Shown here: positions 23,001 to 35,095 of the stretch, piece by piece
Position numbering within the stretch: position 1 is the stretch's first letter
Layout: every line of letters starts with the position of its first letter
Source of the DNA: Flammulina velutipes
Taxonomy: Eukaryota > Basidiomycota > Agaricomycetes > Agaricales > Physalacriaceae
Length of the DNA: 64,000 nucleotides
Direction: 5' to 3'
NCBI GenBank assembly: GCA_011800155.1
Contig: CM022375.1
Location: 1,612,001-1,676,000, forward strand
Translations under genes and position numbers: made by a program
The notes under the pieces: model-generated
The model's database searches: none
What the model was told of the DNA's origin: nothing
What the model saw: the letters and a program-made list of their open reading frames with translations, nothing else

Positions 23001-25700
23001 TGTTCATGCACTCGTTCTCAGCGGCGATCAGTAGCTCCAGTGCTTCACGGTGGTTGCGACTATTGCGCTTATTGTGCTGCTTTAGTTGAGCTTTCCGAAT
23101 CATCATTTGCACCTATACGTAACCCTTAGTCAACTTGGAGACAGAGGACCAAGACGGAGGACGAACCATGGATTTCAAGTCATCCATAACTGTACGCCAG
23201 TTTTGGTCTTGCATAGCCTAATCACAATTCAAGTTCATATACTCGGTAGAGCATAGATAACCAACCTGTAACACTTCGTCCATAGTTTTCAACGCGCCTG
23301 ACTTGGCATACACACGATCGTTCTGGAGTTGTCCAACTTGAGGATGAGTACAGAGACCCCTTAAACGGCGAAGACAGGAACGCAAGACCCCCGCGTCAAC
23401 GTCCCACCCTGACGATGCAGCTACGCCGTTAGCATCCAGTCCGAGCTCGAGCAAGACGGCCTCCAAAGCTTGAGAGTAAACCTGGGTCGTAAGACGAGTT
23501 AAACTCGATATAGAGTGGAGAAAACGAGTTCCTTACGTGCCGCTCTACACGACCCATCTCAATAGGAACCAAAAACCGTGTCTGTTGAGGAATGGTCAAC
23601 TCTGCCTCCAATTTAGACTTCATCGTCCTAAATCCCATCAGACAAGGAAGTTGGATGCAGAAACAGAGCGCACCGAATGGCATAATTACGCATGAAATCA
23701 GCGAAAAGCCCAGCATTCGAATCCTGAATAAGAGACTGCCAAAGCTTGGGCGAGCCCACAACGCCATCCACTCGGAGGAACCTGGAGAAAATGAGCGGGT
23801 ATTTCAGCAAATTGGGCAACGCACTTCAAGACATGTATGAGATCGGCAACTTGAGATCGCGCAGGTGTACCCGACACGGCGAACGACGAACATCGAGGAA
23901 TCAAGGACATCATCTCCCTGAAGCAAATCCCCGTCAGCAAGGCTAACACTTATATGACTGGAGACTTACTCCACTTTGCCTCCTCCGACCATCTGAACCT
24001 CATCCATAACCACCCTATGCCACTCGCACATGATCAGCGGACTGCGCGGACGATCCACATTCGAGTACACCGCCGTCCCGCGCCTAGGACGTTTCACCGT
24101 TGGTCGTGCAACGTTCAAGTCGTTCCGCAGATCCGTGTAGGTAGCCACAACGACGTCAAAGTCATTTACATACGTGCACCAGTCGATAATATCGTCAACC
24201 TGTAGTTCTGGGCCTTTCCCTCGCCGTTTCTTGTTCGCCTTCATACGTTTTTCCCGTTCTTCTTCGACCTGCACGGCGTTGATCGGTACTGTGACCTTCG
24301 ACCAGCCTTGATAAAGCATCACTCGTAGGGTCGGAGCATGTCGAGCTAGCTCGTCCATCCACTGGGAAGCCAAGGCGGGAGGCGTGACGATAAGAGTGCC
24401 CTATAAACGTCAGCATGAGTAAGCCAGAAGACTGACAGTGTACCTTGACGCCCTTCACCGTTAACCCTGCCTCCTCATCATACGTCGAGCGTTCAACAGG
24501 ATTCATCTCGGGAGGTGCTGGATTTAGGAGGATCAACGAAATGATCTCGACCGTCTTTCCTAACCCAGGCTCCTCAGCCAGAATACCACCGTAGGTCAAA
24601 GGTGTCGGCTCAAAATTCGGGGCAATCTCACCAGTTAAGGTGTTGAAGTAGAACACGATATCTCCCGCTTGAACCCGCTTCCAGAACGAATACTCTGTCG
24701 GTTCGACACGAGGGACGATCTCTCCAGACGGTGAGATTTCTCGTCCTTCCCTTGTCAGCAGCCACGCAACACTGCGTCTCTGGAAGGGCAACAGAGTAGG
24801 AGAGAGACCCCCCGGCTGAACGGCCTCGGCTGCCTCAACTGACGGTAGATGTGGCGCAGGTCCCAGGACGGAATACAGGTAGGGAATCGTAACGGAGTCT
24901 TCAGTGACATGCGAGAAATACACATAACGCACAATCTTCTCCCGAGCGGCCACCAGTCTCTTGTCGTACAACCCATATTTGTCATCGGCACCGACCGAAT
25001 CCGCAAAATTAGGCAATAAGGATACGGTGAGGTCGACGAAGAGGGTGAAGGGAAGATGTACACCGTCGTCTTGCTTATGTCTGACGAGCCGAAGTGAAGC
25101 ACGGACGACCAAAGACTGCACGTCTTGCTCCAGGGACACGACAGATCTGAGAATATCGAGGGGAAGGAGGAGGAGATATGGTTTGAGCTCGTCGCAGTGC
25201 GATTCCGATATGCCAACCACAGCGTGGGCCACATTCGATCTGGAAAGTGCCAAAGGACCTAGGTCAACCGTCTCGTCGCAGTTTCCAATGGCCCTGACAA
25301 GCTCGTCCTCTTCGTATTTCCAGGCGTCGTCGTTGCACCACGCGTTGGGGGGATACCCTTCTTCGTCAGTCGCCGTCGTATACTGAATACTGAGCGTATG
25401 CTGCAGCACAGGACTACCGCCCACGGGCGTATGCCGGCGTCGACGAAACAGAGAAGGATAGGACATAACGTTTATAGGAGCAGCAGCGATGTTTCCATCC
25501 ATATTCTTCCTGCGTTTCTGTGTCGGCGGGGATAGTGGCTCTGCACCACGTTTCTTGCCCTTGGCGTTGACCGACGCGCCTTTGAGGATGCGCAAAAGGT
25601 TCGCTATGTTCAGAGCTGGCCGGTAATGTTGAGCATGAGTGTTATAGTATACCGATGTGGCGCGAATGGGTTCATTGTGGTAGGAAACGCCCGTACGCAT
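20085..25700 (-). CDS. SNF2-family helicase with RING finger (SHPRH/IRC20-like)
   Basis: A large multi-exon gene with about fifteen short introns. Family role: nuclear DNA translocase and E3 ubiquitin ligase in DNA-damage tolerance. The N-terminal region leads to a Q-motif-like LLPFQRRSVAWLL, then Walker A GGILAEEPGLGKT, motif II VVMDEVQ (DEVQ is typical of the SHPRH group), coiled-coil spacers, a RING finger (CVLCGCEF ... HVYCEGC ... CPVCR, about 21420-21260), and a C-terminal helicase lobe with SIVFSAWADSLQ and ARIDRLGQTRPT (motif VI). It ends ...AVAGPSRLRD. Start ATG at 25700; an upstream ATG is not in frame. It diverges from the small gene at 25940 with 239 bp between start codons. No lesion was seen. 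Confidence 0.88.
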
Positions 25701-25878
25701 CGTCGACGATGGTGGGAGGAACGCAGGAGGGAAGAGTCACAACGGTCACGACCCCGGGACCGTGGCGCGATCGCCCGTATTTTCCCACGCGATTGCAAAA
25801 GATCTTTGTGCTTGAAGTTGGCTGATTTCAAAGCCACTTTCGAAATGCAACGTCTTTCAAAAATTTCTGTATCGGTGG

Positions 25879-25886
25879 TATATAAG
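25879..25886 (+). promoter_or_regulatory. TATA box of the 25940 gene
   Basis: TATATAAG lies 54-61 bp before the ATG at 25940, inside the short divergent promoter shared with the helicase gene. Confidence 0.5.
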
Positions 25887-25939
25887 GACCCGTGTTCAGA
25901 TGCATCTCCAGCCGACTTTTCCCATCCACTGTATCCATA

Positions 25940-26412
25940 ATGAACCCGTATACCCCCGTTCTGCCTTCTCTACGATCGTTGGGGCTTCTAGATATCTCTA
26001 CTCGCTACAATGAGCTTCTGGTGAGTCCACTACTCTATCCTTACGTGCGGATTATCTTATGATTACATAGACACCTCGACCGACACCGACTCTTCCACCA
26101 TTACGAGTTCCCATGTCACCTCGTCAATCGTACCACTCATTCACACAACCACCTCCAGTCCATAATCTGGCACCCGGAATCTCTGGCTTAATGTCACAAA
26201 CGGACGTCGGTCGGTTAAAGCTAGTGGGCTGCAACTGGGACCAAATTGAAGCGCTTCTCGTCATCTACCCACCCGGGACAAACTACCCTTTGCGTACGCC
26301 TGGTGATGTCAGAGCACTCCTCGTCGTTGGGGACGCTATGAATATATTTTTAGATCCTAATTATGTACCAAAGGGCACTAGATGTTTGCCCTTCCGCTCG
26401 CGAAGAGACTGA
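25940..26412 (+). CDS. Small hypothetical protein, 140 residues
   Basis: Two exons, 25940-26020 and 26071-26412, joined in phase 0 by a 50-bp GT-AG intron. The protein has a Pro/Ser-rich middle (RPTPTLPPLR..., QPPPVHNLAPG) followed by a more ordered end (LMSQTDVGRLKLVGCNWDQIEALLVIYPPG). No domain is recognised. A TATA box 54 bp upstream and a good intron support expression. It shares a promoter region with the SNF2 helicase, which does not reveal its function. Confidence 0.55.
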
Positions 26413-28184
26413 CGGCGATATGTTGTACACCGCCAAAGTGCCTGCATCCGGATATCACCCGCATCAAATTTGAGGGACCCAGATTTTGATGATTCGTCGG
26501 CAACAGGTGATTGCCACCTGGCATCCAGGTTTCGGCAATAACTGGCTTCCACATCCTCGGCCAGCTGGTCGCCGCCGTTTTTCAAGAGAGCGGCCACATT
26601 GATCCTGAGGTAGGGACCATATCGAAGTAGAATTCAGGAAAGTCCCTTTGAATAGCAAACTTTCATGTGATGCATACTTTATTGTGCCCTCACACTGTAA
26701 AATAAGTGATTCTACCTCGATTCAAGAGAATGGGAGCGAGCTGGCACAGTCTGGCAAGAGGCGGCGAAGCGGCGATCAGGGCAAATGCCTGATGCCGTTG
26801 GCACGTGATGGATTGGTTGATCTTCTGGCAAAAAATTCCAAGTCCAACTTCAACCTGTACCACCACCACCCGCCATCCATCTTCCGCCTTCAAGGTTCAA
26901 GGGCATGTTTACCCGCTAACGGTGTACGTACTGATGTACTTGCTGATTTGTGTGCTCTGCTCATAACGTCTTTTCTTTCTTCCCAGCACACGAAGGAAAA
27001 TTTGTAGGCGCCGGGCAGGGAGGGAAATTCTCGAGGTGCGTCTCCCTCGTTCATCTCTTTTTTTCCTTTGACTGACCTTCATTGCTATTTCATCTACAGG
27101 GCCAGCACTCTTGTTCATATCGCCTGACTCCCCCTCATTTGTACCCTCGCCTCCAGCATACTTCCCCACACCGACGTTACTGCACACAGAGTCATGGGCC
27201 CAACGATGGCGCATACCAAGTATTCGGCAACCCCGCATCCGGCGCAGCGTTGGAAATATCGTGCAAGGTGAGCAGTATAAGCTCGTTCCACCCTCCTTGG
27301 ACTCACGACGCTTCGTAGTGACAATTGCTCAGCGCTCGGCGAACAGTGTACATGGCGGTGGGTGTAGGCGATGTGGTAGGGGACCGGGCGGCTAAGGAAG
27401 CCCCAGTAGATGATGGGTACAGTATTGGTTGGTATCTACCTGGTTTATAGCTCTGTATATGTTATGTTGTAGTACATGTAGCAATAATATCTGTTTTACC
27501 GCATTTTCATTGTTTGAATCACCCGAAATGTGGCGCATCACCGCTGAATACCGGTTTGCATTGAATTGGATGGCATGGTGTCCAGATATGCTTTCCAGCT
27601 GGCGGCCACATACGAGCTGGTAACCAGGCCTCTAATATTCCGTTTTCGCATGGAATCCAGCTGGAACTGATATATGTAATTGATGTGATCAGTATGTATT
27701 CCCGAGATCAAATAAATGTGTGACCCACGTTGGGCCACTTTCACGGTGTATCTGTAGCATTAACATGACTAATCATGCATATACACTATCAGAAACCAGA
27801 ATACCTGGACCAGCTCAAATTACTAGGAATACAAAAGGTTTCTTAAGCAGAGCTGAGCCGTCATTCCATGTGTTTACATAGTTGCCTATTTTATCGATCA
27901 TGGATTTTCGGGAATGGGTGGGTGCTAGGGTAATGCATGATCTTTTGGCACGTTACTTCACTTTCTTTCCGAATTCTGACCGGCTCGTAGGATTTTCGTG
28001 CTGTCTTGGCGGTAAATGAGCTCACCTTGCGCCTCTTTGCGTGAGCGTTCGGTGTATACTCTGAAAAACATCGCCTTTATAATTCTGTCGTCATGGACAT
28101 TCGTTGACCGTTGACGCCTTATTTTATTCGCCTATGTGTATCCGGTCATGGTGCAAGTTTTTCCGTCTTGGATACAAGTACGCG
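26413..28184. other. Gap with possible small spliced transcript
   Basis: Between about 26880 and 27395 there are plausible GT-AG introns (donor near 26922, acceptors at 26985 and 27100), but the frames are short and match no family I know. A lineage-specific gene is possible. 27420-28184 shows nothing supportable. Confidence 0.35.
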
Positions 28185-28238
28185 ATGAAATTTGGCAGTT
28201 CGAGGCTCCAAGAACCCAGTCTTCTGCTGATGCCTACG

Positions 28239-29246
28239 ATGCTCTCCGCTGCTGCTGTCTTTTTGGCTTTATCCACGTCTGTCTCTGCGCACACAATCTT
28301 CCAGGAGTTGTACGTAGACGGTGTGAGCGCTGGACATACCACTGGTATTCGTGTACCCGAGTATGATGGCGTAAGTTCACTCTTTTGGTTCAAGTTGCTT
28401 CACGCAAGCTCACATTCCTTGGGAACTAGCCTATCACCGACGTCACTTCAAACGGCTCGTCCCAGTTTCTGAGACGCAAACATCTTCGTCGGACTGACTC
28501 TGCACCTCTAGATGTGATATGCAACGGTGGTGTCAATCCCTACCGCCAACCCGTCTCTACTAAGGTGATCCCTGTCCCCGCTGGCGCCAGCGTTACCGCG
28601 GAGTGGCATCACACGCTCGAAGGTGCTAAGCCAGGTGATGCTTCGGACCCCATCGATGCCAGCCACAAAGGCCCAGTGATCAGCTATCTGGCTAAAATCC
28701 CAGACGCCACACAACAGGACGTTACTGGCTTGAAGTGGTTCAAGATTCACGAAGACGGCTACGACGCCAGCTCTTCCAAGTGGGGAGTCGATAGGATGAT
28801 TGATAATAAGGGCAAGGTGACGTTTTCGATTCCGGAGTGTGTGGCGCCTGGGCAATATTTGTTGAGGCATGAGTTGATTGGTGCGTTTGTGGCTTTGTTG
28901 GCGGGAGGTCATTACTGATGGGATGTTTATTTAGCTTTGCATTCTGCGGGCTCGTACCCCGGTGCCCAGCTCTATGTGTGTAATATTTTTGGGACTCGAT
29001 GTGATGTCTGACTCCAATTGTAGATGGAGTGCGCGCAGATTGAGATTACTGGCTCGGGAAATGCTTCACCAGCTACTGTCAGCTTGCCCGGGGCATACTC
29101 TGGCTCTCACCCGGGAATCACATTTAATCTCTATCAACCGTTTACAAACTATACCATTCCTGGTATGTTTTGTCTCTTGAGTCTGGCCGAGCAAACTTGA
29201 TCAATGTGCTCACTCCTTGTTAGGTCCGGCTGTCTTTACTTGTTGA
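28239..29246 (+). CDS. AA9 lytic polysaccharide monooxygenase (formerly GH61)
   Basis: A secreted copper enzyme that oxidatively cleaves cellulose-type chains. Five exons (28239-28370, 28430-28880, 28935-28975, 29024-29162, 29224-29246) give 261 residues. The start at 28239 gives a compact signal peptide ([17 protein letters not shown]) that ends exactly before His in [11 protein letters not shown], the mature N-terminal copper-binding His; ATGs at 28185 and 28230 are alternatives. The second copper His lies in AEWHHTLEG. The [15 protein letters not shown] and QLYMECAQI motifs supply the conserved His/Gln and the axial Tyr. Cysteines at [19 protein letters not shown] and the final VFTC fit the usual disulfides. 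There is no CBM1 or linker. It points to plant-wall degradation. Confidence 0.92.
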
Positions 29247-29659
29247 GATTCTATAAGTATAGCATCAGTATTTGCCTCTGGGAGCCCTGTTGCCGAGGCA
29301 CATACACCGGATGGAACTTCGAGTCTCCAATCTGCTTACAGCACAAACTTGCTCAGTTCAAATAAGAATCATAACCATTTTATATCGAGCAGCACAGCCT
29401 GCATCGCACTGTTTGATCACCGTACCCCGTATGTGTAACCTATGCAGTAGCTAAGTTACAAGCAACCTTTAGTCCGAGTCTGCTTCATGCCGCGGCATCT
29501 CAGACGGCATGCCACCAGCTATCTCCATTTAGGTTGTGTGCGCGAAGTGATATAAAAGCACGTCGGTCCCGGTTTACCTGTTACTCTCATCTACTAAATG
29601 CCTGAAATGTTGGAAAGCAGCTTTTCATGTTACTAGAAACTCACTGACAGACTTAACAG
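29247..29659. other. Gap; promoter of the SRA gene
   Basis: TATAAAAG occurs at 29551-29558, followed by a pyrimidine-rich stretch and an ATG at about 29598, probably the transcription start region of the SRA gene. The first coding exon could not be joined in frame to the SRA exon beginning at 29660. Confidence 0.4.
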
Positions 29660-30666
29660 ATCAGCTCAATACGGTCACATTCCGGGTTACCCACCCGGTT
29701 CTGTTTTTGACAAGAGGACAACTTGCTGCAAAGCAGGTGTCCATGGCCAATCGCAAGCGGGGATACACGCACGGAAGGGGCAGGCCTTTTCAATATGTCT
29801 GTGGGTAGCTTTCCTGATCAAGTTCTTGGTGAGATCTGATATGTGTGCTATCTTCAGCTCCGGTGGATTTGAAGATGATGATGATCATGGAAGCTATCTG
29901 TAAGTCGGAGTCTCCTTGATGTCTAATATTACTGACTTGAAGCTGATAGCTATTATACTGGTTGTGGTACGTCTCCCTCAAGGCATTGTTGATGAGAATA
30001 TCTTATGTCTATATGTAGGAGACCAGACATGGGCCAATCCACGAAACAAAGCTCTTAGGGTATGTTCACCTCCATTTTTCCCGAAAATGGGGTCAATTCT
30101 CAGTGCCCCATCAGACTTCGTGTCAAAATCGTCAGCCACTGCGCGTCGTGCGAGGTTCACGATGCACGTCCCAGTATGCACCACCTGGAAGCCTGTGAGT
30201 CATCTGTAGACTGTCACTACTTTCTGATTATGCTGATATCGTACCGTCCAGATATCGATATGACGGTCTGTACATGATTACTCGAGTACGCCCGATTTCT
30301 CATCCCCTACCTTCTTAAAAACTAACAGCGCATTAGGCTGAACGGGAGGAAGGCAGAGACGGCGCCATGAAATGCAGATTCCTTTTGCAAGTAAGTCCAA
30401 CATCGAGTAGTGCTCCTTGGAGTGTCATTGATTAGTGTATCGTGACAGAGACTGATCGACCAAGATTGCCATCCTGACGATTTCAGTGATACTGAACTTG
30501 CACCCATCGACGACGAGCCATGGGCACCACCAATCGATATCATACCTGCCCAATTCCCGTTAACTCTAAATACACCATCCAATGACCCAGTTATGCGGCG
30601 CCGGCGTGCGCGGAGACCTGAACTCAACGCGAATCTCACTCCTCCCCGGAGACATTCTCCCTATTA
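29660..30666 (+). CDS. SRA-YDG domain protein (methyl-cytosine DNA reader)
   Basis: Eight exons recovered (29660-29800, 29858-29899, 29950-29966, 30019-30059, 30115-30194, 30252-30285, 30337-30390, 30449-30666), one only 17 bases. They assemble into a classical SRA-YDG fold: YGHIPGYPPGSVFDKR, KAGVHGQSQAGIHA, SGGFEDDDDHG, YYTGCGG, NKALR, PLRVVRGS, YAPPGS, YRYDGLYMITR. The domain family flips out and binds 5-methyl- or hydroxymethyl-cytosine, for example in UHRF1. Here no RING, PHD or Tudor part is visible, and the protein ends in a short Pro/Arg-rich tail (...RRRRARRPELNANLTPPRR...). The N-terminal exon is unresolved because the first exon needs a phase-2 donor that I could not find; it might be missing. 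Role in this fungus: inferred reader of methylated, transposon-rich DNA. Confidence 0.85.
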
Positions 30667-30998
30667 ATGATCAGGAGTGTCGATGGTGTTACAGACGGCC
30701 CCGACTCCCTTCCACCGGTGTGGGACTGTGAAGCGATAGCTTGATACTACCTTCCCAGGATCGGCACCCAAACGATGTTCTTTTTCTCTATTACTTGCTA
30801 TTCAAAGTTTTGTCATGTACTGTTCTAACATCTAACTTCTTGCTATGTTGTATTCGGATCTATGTTGTATGTATACATATCTGTAGCTTTTTTATGGAAA
30901 CAGTTTACCTCGTATGTCAACGCGCGATACGTCAACAGTGTAAACGAACGGTCCAGTTAGAATGAAATAGATATAACTAAGGCCTCACAATAGGCAAT
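30667..30998. other. Intergenic, nothing seen
   Basis: AT-rich 3' flanks of two convergent genes; no further feature supported. Confidence 0.6.
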
Positions 30999-32456
30999 CT
31001 ACATATGCATATTTATGAAGTCCCCCCTTCCAAAAATGAACCGCTCATCATATTCGACCTCTGTACTCACGATCTTGACCTTCTTGAGCAGCGTCTTGAT
31101 TACCCTCTTTCTTTCCCATGCTACCAGATCCTGAGTGATCTCAAATAGCACTTGAGATCCCACCAGCACCACCTCTCTCAAAGGGGTACAAGAGACGTTG
31201 TTGAGCCTCGAGTTTACTATGGCAAAGAGGTCGTCGAGGACCGTATCACGATCCGAATGATCCAGCGACAAGGCATCGACGAGGCGTAGATCGGTGAGGC
31301 ACGGAAGCAGTGGCGCATTGTTATCGTTCTCCGTTGCGCTCCGCATCAAGTTCAAAGCCTTGACGACATCGTACGAGTCGTGGGTACATCCGTAACTCCC
31401 ATGGATGACCCCGAAGTGCAGCGTCGTGAGACTCGGGAGAGTGTGTAGGAATGTGACGATATTCGGAGCTGTTCCCTCGCGAGGGTTGATGATGGCAAGA
31501 TGAGTGATTTGACTATTGCTTCCAATGTTGGGGTATCGGAGGACATGCGATAACATCAAGGTATCGAGGAGCGGGGCGACGATACACTCAAAGAATGGAT
31601 CAACGAGTGCCGCCATGGAGTATATCTCCCAAAGCTCAGGTGTATAGCCGCTATTGCTGGCACGCATAGAAGGGTGCCGGTGATACCCCATGGTGTAGTT
31701 ATCAATGAGGGACAGCCTACGAAGTGCGGGAAGTTCCATAATGACCTGCGGGGTAGCGGCCTGCCAAGCTTGGAAGCTCAAAATATCAAAATCGAGCTCG
31801 AGATCTCGAGCGCTGGTACACTGAACGACGTCTGCAGGACGGGGATTGTATAGGCTAATGGATAAGAGCTTGCTCCAAGGAAGAATGATGTTGTCTCGGT
31901 GGTCCACGCGGAAGATGATGTGGGTGAGATGGAGGACGTCCTTGAATACGGTCGACATACCGCCTTCATTCTCGACTTTGGTCGTGTACTGCCATCGGAG
32001 CTCTACCAGGTGGTCAAACTCGCACCCAGCAAACTCAGCGGCACACTGTAGACAGTCCACCAAAGTCACGGTGCGCCATCGGCGCGTGGTCTTGAGAAGG
32101 ACGGCTGTATGCTGGGTATACATTGAGGAGTGGGTGGGCGCCTGGGTATATGATCCGTACCTGACACGGAGATCACAGTCCTTAGAGCGGGCGAGCTGAA
32201 GCTCTAGAAGATAGAGCGCTCCTTCTGACTCGCATGTTTCCGAGTCCATCCATACCAAGGACCACATGGCGGGAGTCCCAATGGCGAGCTGGCGCCAGCG
32301 ACGACAAACATACGAGAGCGTCCAAGGTGAATAACGTGTGACTGGGCTTTCAGAAAAGTGCATAGAAGGTGCGGCGTGAAGGAGGATTTGACAGAGAATA
32401 TCATCTGGCATGTTGACAATAGGATGACTCTTTCTGCATGGAGAAGCCAGGGGCAT
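30999..32456 (-). CDS. F-box protein, 485 residues
   Basis: A single uninterrupted frame. An F-box follows the start (MPDDILCQILLHAAPS ... SYVCRRWRQLAIGTPAMW, residues about 15-65), then leucine-rich-like irregular repeats. The F-box binds Skp1 in SCF ubiquitin ligases and the repeats would hold the substrate. I place the start at the ATG at 32456, because the open frame continues upstream only to a non-ATG codon. The lack of introns is unusual here but common for expanded agaricomycete F-box families. The substrate is unknown. Confidence 0.8.
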   Translation of the reverse strand: MPLASPCRKSHPIVNMPDDILCQILLHAAPSMHFSESPVTRYSPWTLSYVCRRWRQLAIGTPAMWSLVWMDSETCESEGALYLLELQLARSKDCDLRVRYGSYTQAPTHSSMYTQHTAVLLKTTRRWRTVTLVDCLQCAAEFAGCEFDHLVELRWQYTTKVENEGGMSTVFKDVLHLTHIIFRVDHRDNIILPWSKLLSISLYNPRPADVVQCTSARDLELDFDILSFQAWQAATPQVIMELPALRRLSLIDNYTMGYHRHPSMRASNSGYTPELWEIYSMAALVDPFFECIVAPLLDTLMLSHVLRYPNIGSNSQITHLAIINPREGTAPNIVTFLHTLPSLTTLHFGVIHGSYGCTHDSYDVVKALNLMRSATENDNNAPLLPCLTDLRLVDALSLDHSDRDTVLDDLFAIVNSRLNNVSCTPLREVVLVGSQVLFEITQDLVAWERKRVIKTLLKKVKIVSTEVEYDERFIFGRGDFINMHM

Positions 32457-33476
32457 GCCATTGGGCAATAGTTCTTGATGAGGATCACCGTCATCCGGGA
32501 CTGGCACTGGGTGGGCCGACGACCATGAATTTCATAAATTATTTCATCTGCAGATGCTGTGAAATTCAATAGAAGTGTTGTGAGATTCACTGGAAAGAGA
32601 ATGAAGTTCAAACAAGAACCATGATGTCTGTTCATATACTTTTTTGCACAATTCACCATCTTTTTTCACCGAAATGCGCATGAACAAGAACCAGGAGCCA
32701 GCAGCATCACCCGAAGATCAGTGTTTTTCATGCTCCAAGTACAGTGATTTTCACTCGTCAAAGCAGGTCAAACTTCACTATATCATTGAATGAAATACCC
32801 TATCCAGAACTACTGCTAAATGACAACGAGTCGCCCGCGCGGACGGCGTGAAAGTGAACGGCGACGTGATGACGCGGCGGGATGGTTGCTCCAGTGCACA
32901 TTCTCCCTTCTGTCTCTCTGTGTGCCCGCACATATCATGCCATGGGTGTCAGGTTGTGGGGATGGCTAGTTAAATGGTAAACGAAGAGGTCAGATTGAGG
33001 AGTTGAACGACGCACCCGTATATGTTGCCATGCCGTGCTTTGCTTATGGACAGGTATGACATCGTGCCACCGTGGTGAGGGCCCGCATTCAGTACGCAAT
33101 TGCGCGATCTCGGCTGTAAAGTTTGAGTGAAGAATATTCAATACATACATTGTAGGCAGTCAACACCGTTACGAGAAGCTGGGGAACGAGTTTCCTAGCG
33201 TTGCCGGTGTCGCCATTTGCCCATGTTGAATCTAAGATTCTCCATTCAGTTAGTATTGTTCGTAGATGGAGATGATAGTGCACCTCTTTTTCCGGTACCC
33301 ATCCTCGTGCCGTTCTCTACGTCCGTCCTGTCGTTGTCCAGTGCTAACTTCGTCTCTACGTCCGACATCGCGAGAGGCCTGTATGTAGAATTGCAGTTAT
33401 TGTTCGTCGTCTCGTTGAGGGATGGAGTCCGGGCGATGAAAAGGATGATGTCGTGGAAGCGACATGATGGTTCATA
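32457..33476. other. Intergenic with GTGAAATTCA-like words
   Basis: No gene. Words such as GTGAAATTCA, GTGAGATTCAC and ATGAATTTCAT recur at 32520-32605, and related ones (CGTGAAGTTCACG, CATGAAATTCACG) at 34180-34222. This may be a decayed repeat, but no ends could be defined. Confidence 0.35.
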
Positions 33477-33877
33477 CAGTAACGCTCATAATTGATGGGC
33501 CGTTTCCCTTTTTGGCAGGTACGGAAAAGCGCACCAGAACTCTATTCAATGGACTGTGGCGGGTGTAGTACTGTATCATAGGACATGTTTACACTAGCAT
33601 CTATTGAGGAAAAATTGAACCACAGAAAAAGGTTGACATCTGTCGAGCCCAGAGCCCACACGTCCGAAAATGGCAACAGCCCATCAATTCCGAGTATCAC
33701 TGTTTCTCTGCTGTTCCTCATATGTTTTCTGTGTTTAAATTTTTATTGGGTAGATATGATCCTACAGATGACCTACTGTACTATGCTGAACCCGCCACAC
33801 TTTGCTGGATCCAGTCATGGCGCGCTTTCCCGTACCTGCCAAAAAGGGAAACAGCCCATCAATTATGAGCGTTACTG
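33477..33877. mobile_element. 401-bp Tc1/mariner-type MITE
   Basis: Both ends begin CAGTAACGCTCATAATTGATG and are flanked by TA (33475-33476 and 33878-33879), the duplication expected for Tc1/mariner. The inverted ends stay similar for about 100 bp, including TTTCCCTTTTTGGCAGGTACGG and a TGTGGCGGGT block. A third, internal copy of the terminal word lies near 33675-33706. No transposase frame is present. Confidence 0.85.
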
Positions 33878-35095
33878 TAAGGAAGGAGCAACACGTGGGA
33901 CTTGGTAAATTTGTGGTTTAAGTTATGATGTCATCGGCTCCACCTCTCTTCGACGCTTCACGATGCCGGACAACAGCGCGGCACCCAGGCGGCGTACACT
34001 ATGTTTTGCAGGAATGGGTATGGACTTCTGGCTCTAAATGTCAAGGATGGATAGTATATCGACGTCACATACCACTGCATTTTCCTTGAACTGTATTGGG
34101 TGTTTGCTTGACAAGATTATCAATGAAATCGAGTTTTCATTGTCTGGTATATGAATTGAATATTCACTGATTAGGTGCATGAATCGTGAAGTTCACGTTG
34201 CGAGATCATGAAATTCACGTACTTCGGCCCGTCCAGTGTGGAGAACTGACTGGGAGGACGGGATCAGGCTCGGCTTCCACTATTCCAAGGACAGAACGCA
34301 AGGAAGAGGTGAACGCCTGGAACATGGGAGTTCGAAGGTGTTAAGGTCCGTATTGAATTCCACCAAAGCAGCTGAATACACCAATTCAGATTTGAACACG
34401 AACTAAGAACTGGGAAACGTACCTGTTTGATAGCAACGATGGGAAGAGACAGAGTCGTAAGATCCCACGCTATCCATTTGACTTTGTTACGTGTTCGGGT
34501 AATAGCGCGGTAATACTGCGCTGTTGGAGGTGTACGCCACATTTCCATTTCATATGATAATCCATATCTAGATTTGTGTGGCGCTCATAGGAATCAGTGT
34601 TAGTTTGATGACGCACAACTCGCAGCTTTGTATTTCGCCAATAGTCGTAACTTTTGCTCTCCATCGCGCGAGCTTGTGGACCCCCGCTTCTAAATCGGTA
34701 TGTCAAACCATTGGCTCGGAGCGGCTGCTTCTATTGATACTGGATCATTGAGCCCAGGTAGCTGATATCATTGGGAGGACTTAAACATGCTTGGTTAACT
34801 CCATGAACTCGTCCCACGGCTTCTAGGGTGATCATCAGTATTTGTGGGTGTTCTGCCACGGCCCACTGGCATGAATAGTCACCTTGACGAATGGGCGATG
34901 CATTTCCATTATATGTAATATAATCCACAGATCTTTTGTAGTCCATTCAGCACTCAATATTTCCTCTAACGAAGCTGGAAACCGTCCATCGCGACGTGTG
35001 GCGTCGATGCTGACAAATTCTCGCGTGTGTCATCCAAAATTACACGCGAAATGATCGCCCAGAGAAACACAAGCACAGCTCTTCCTCTTACCACC
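33878..35095. other. Intergenic; possible decayed gene on minus strand
   Basis: 34264-34946 has two consecutive minus-strand open stretches (starting MDYKRSVDYITYNG and TYRFRSGGPQARAMES) separated by a stop. They could be exons of a lineage-specific or decayed gene, with no recognised domain. The rest, up to the regulator start at 35096, shows nothing except TGTGGCG at about 34997. Confidence 0.3.

Noticed and set aside
26648..27395. Small spliced gene with RRKICRRRAGREILEG-type exon
   Set aside because: Splice sites are plausible but several frames compete and none resembles a known family, so it is kept only as a note in the gap entry.
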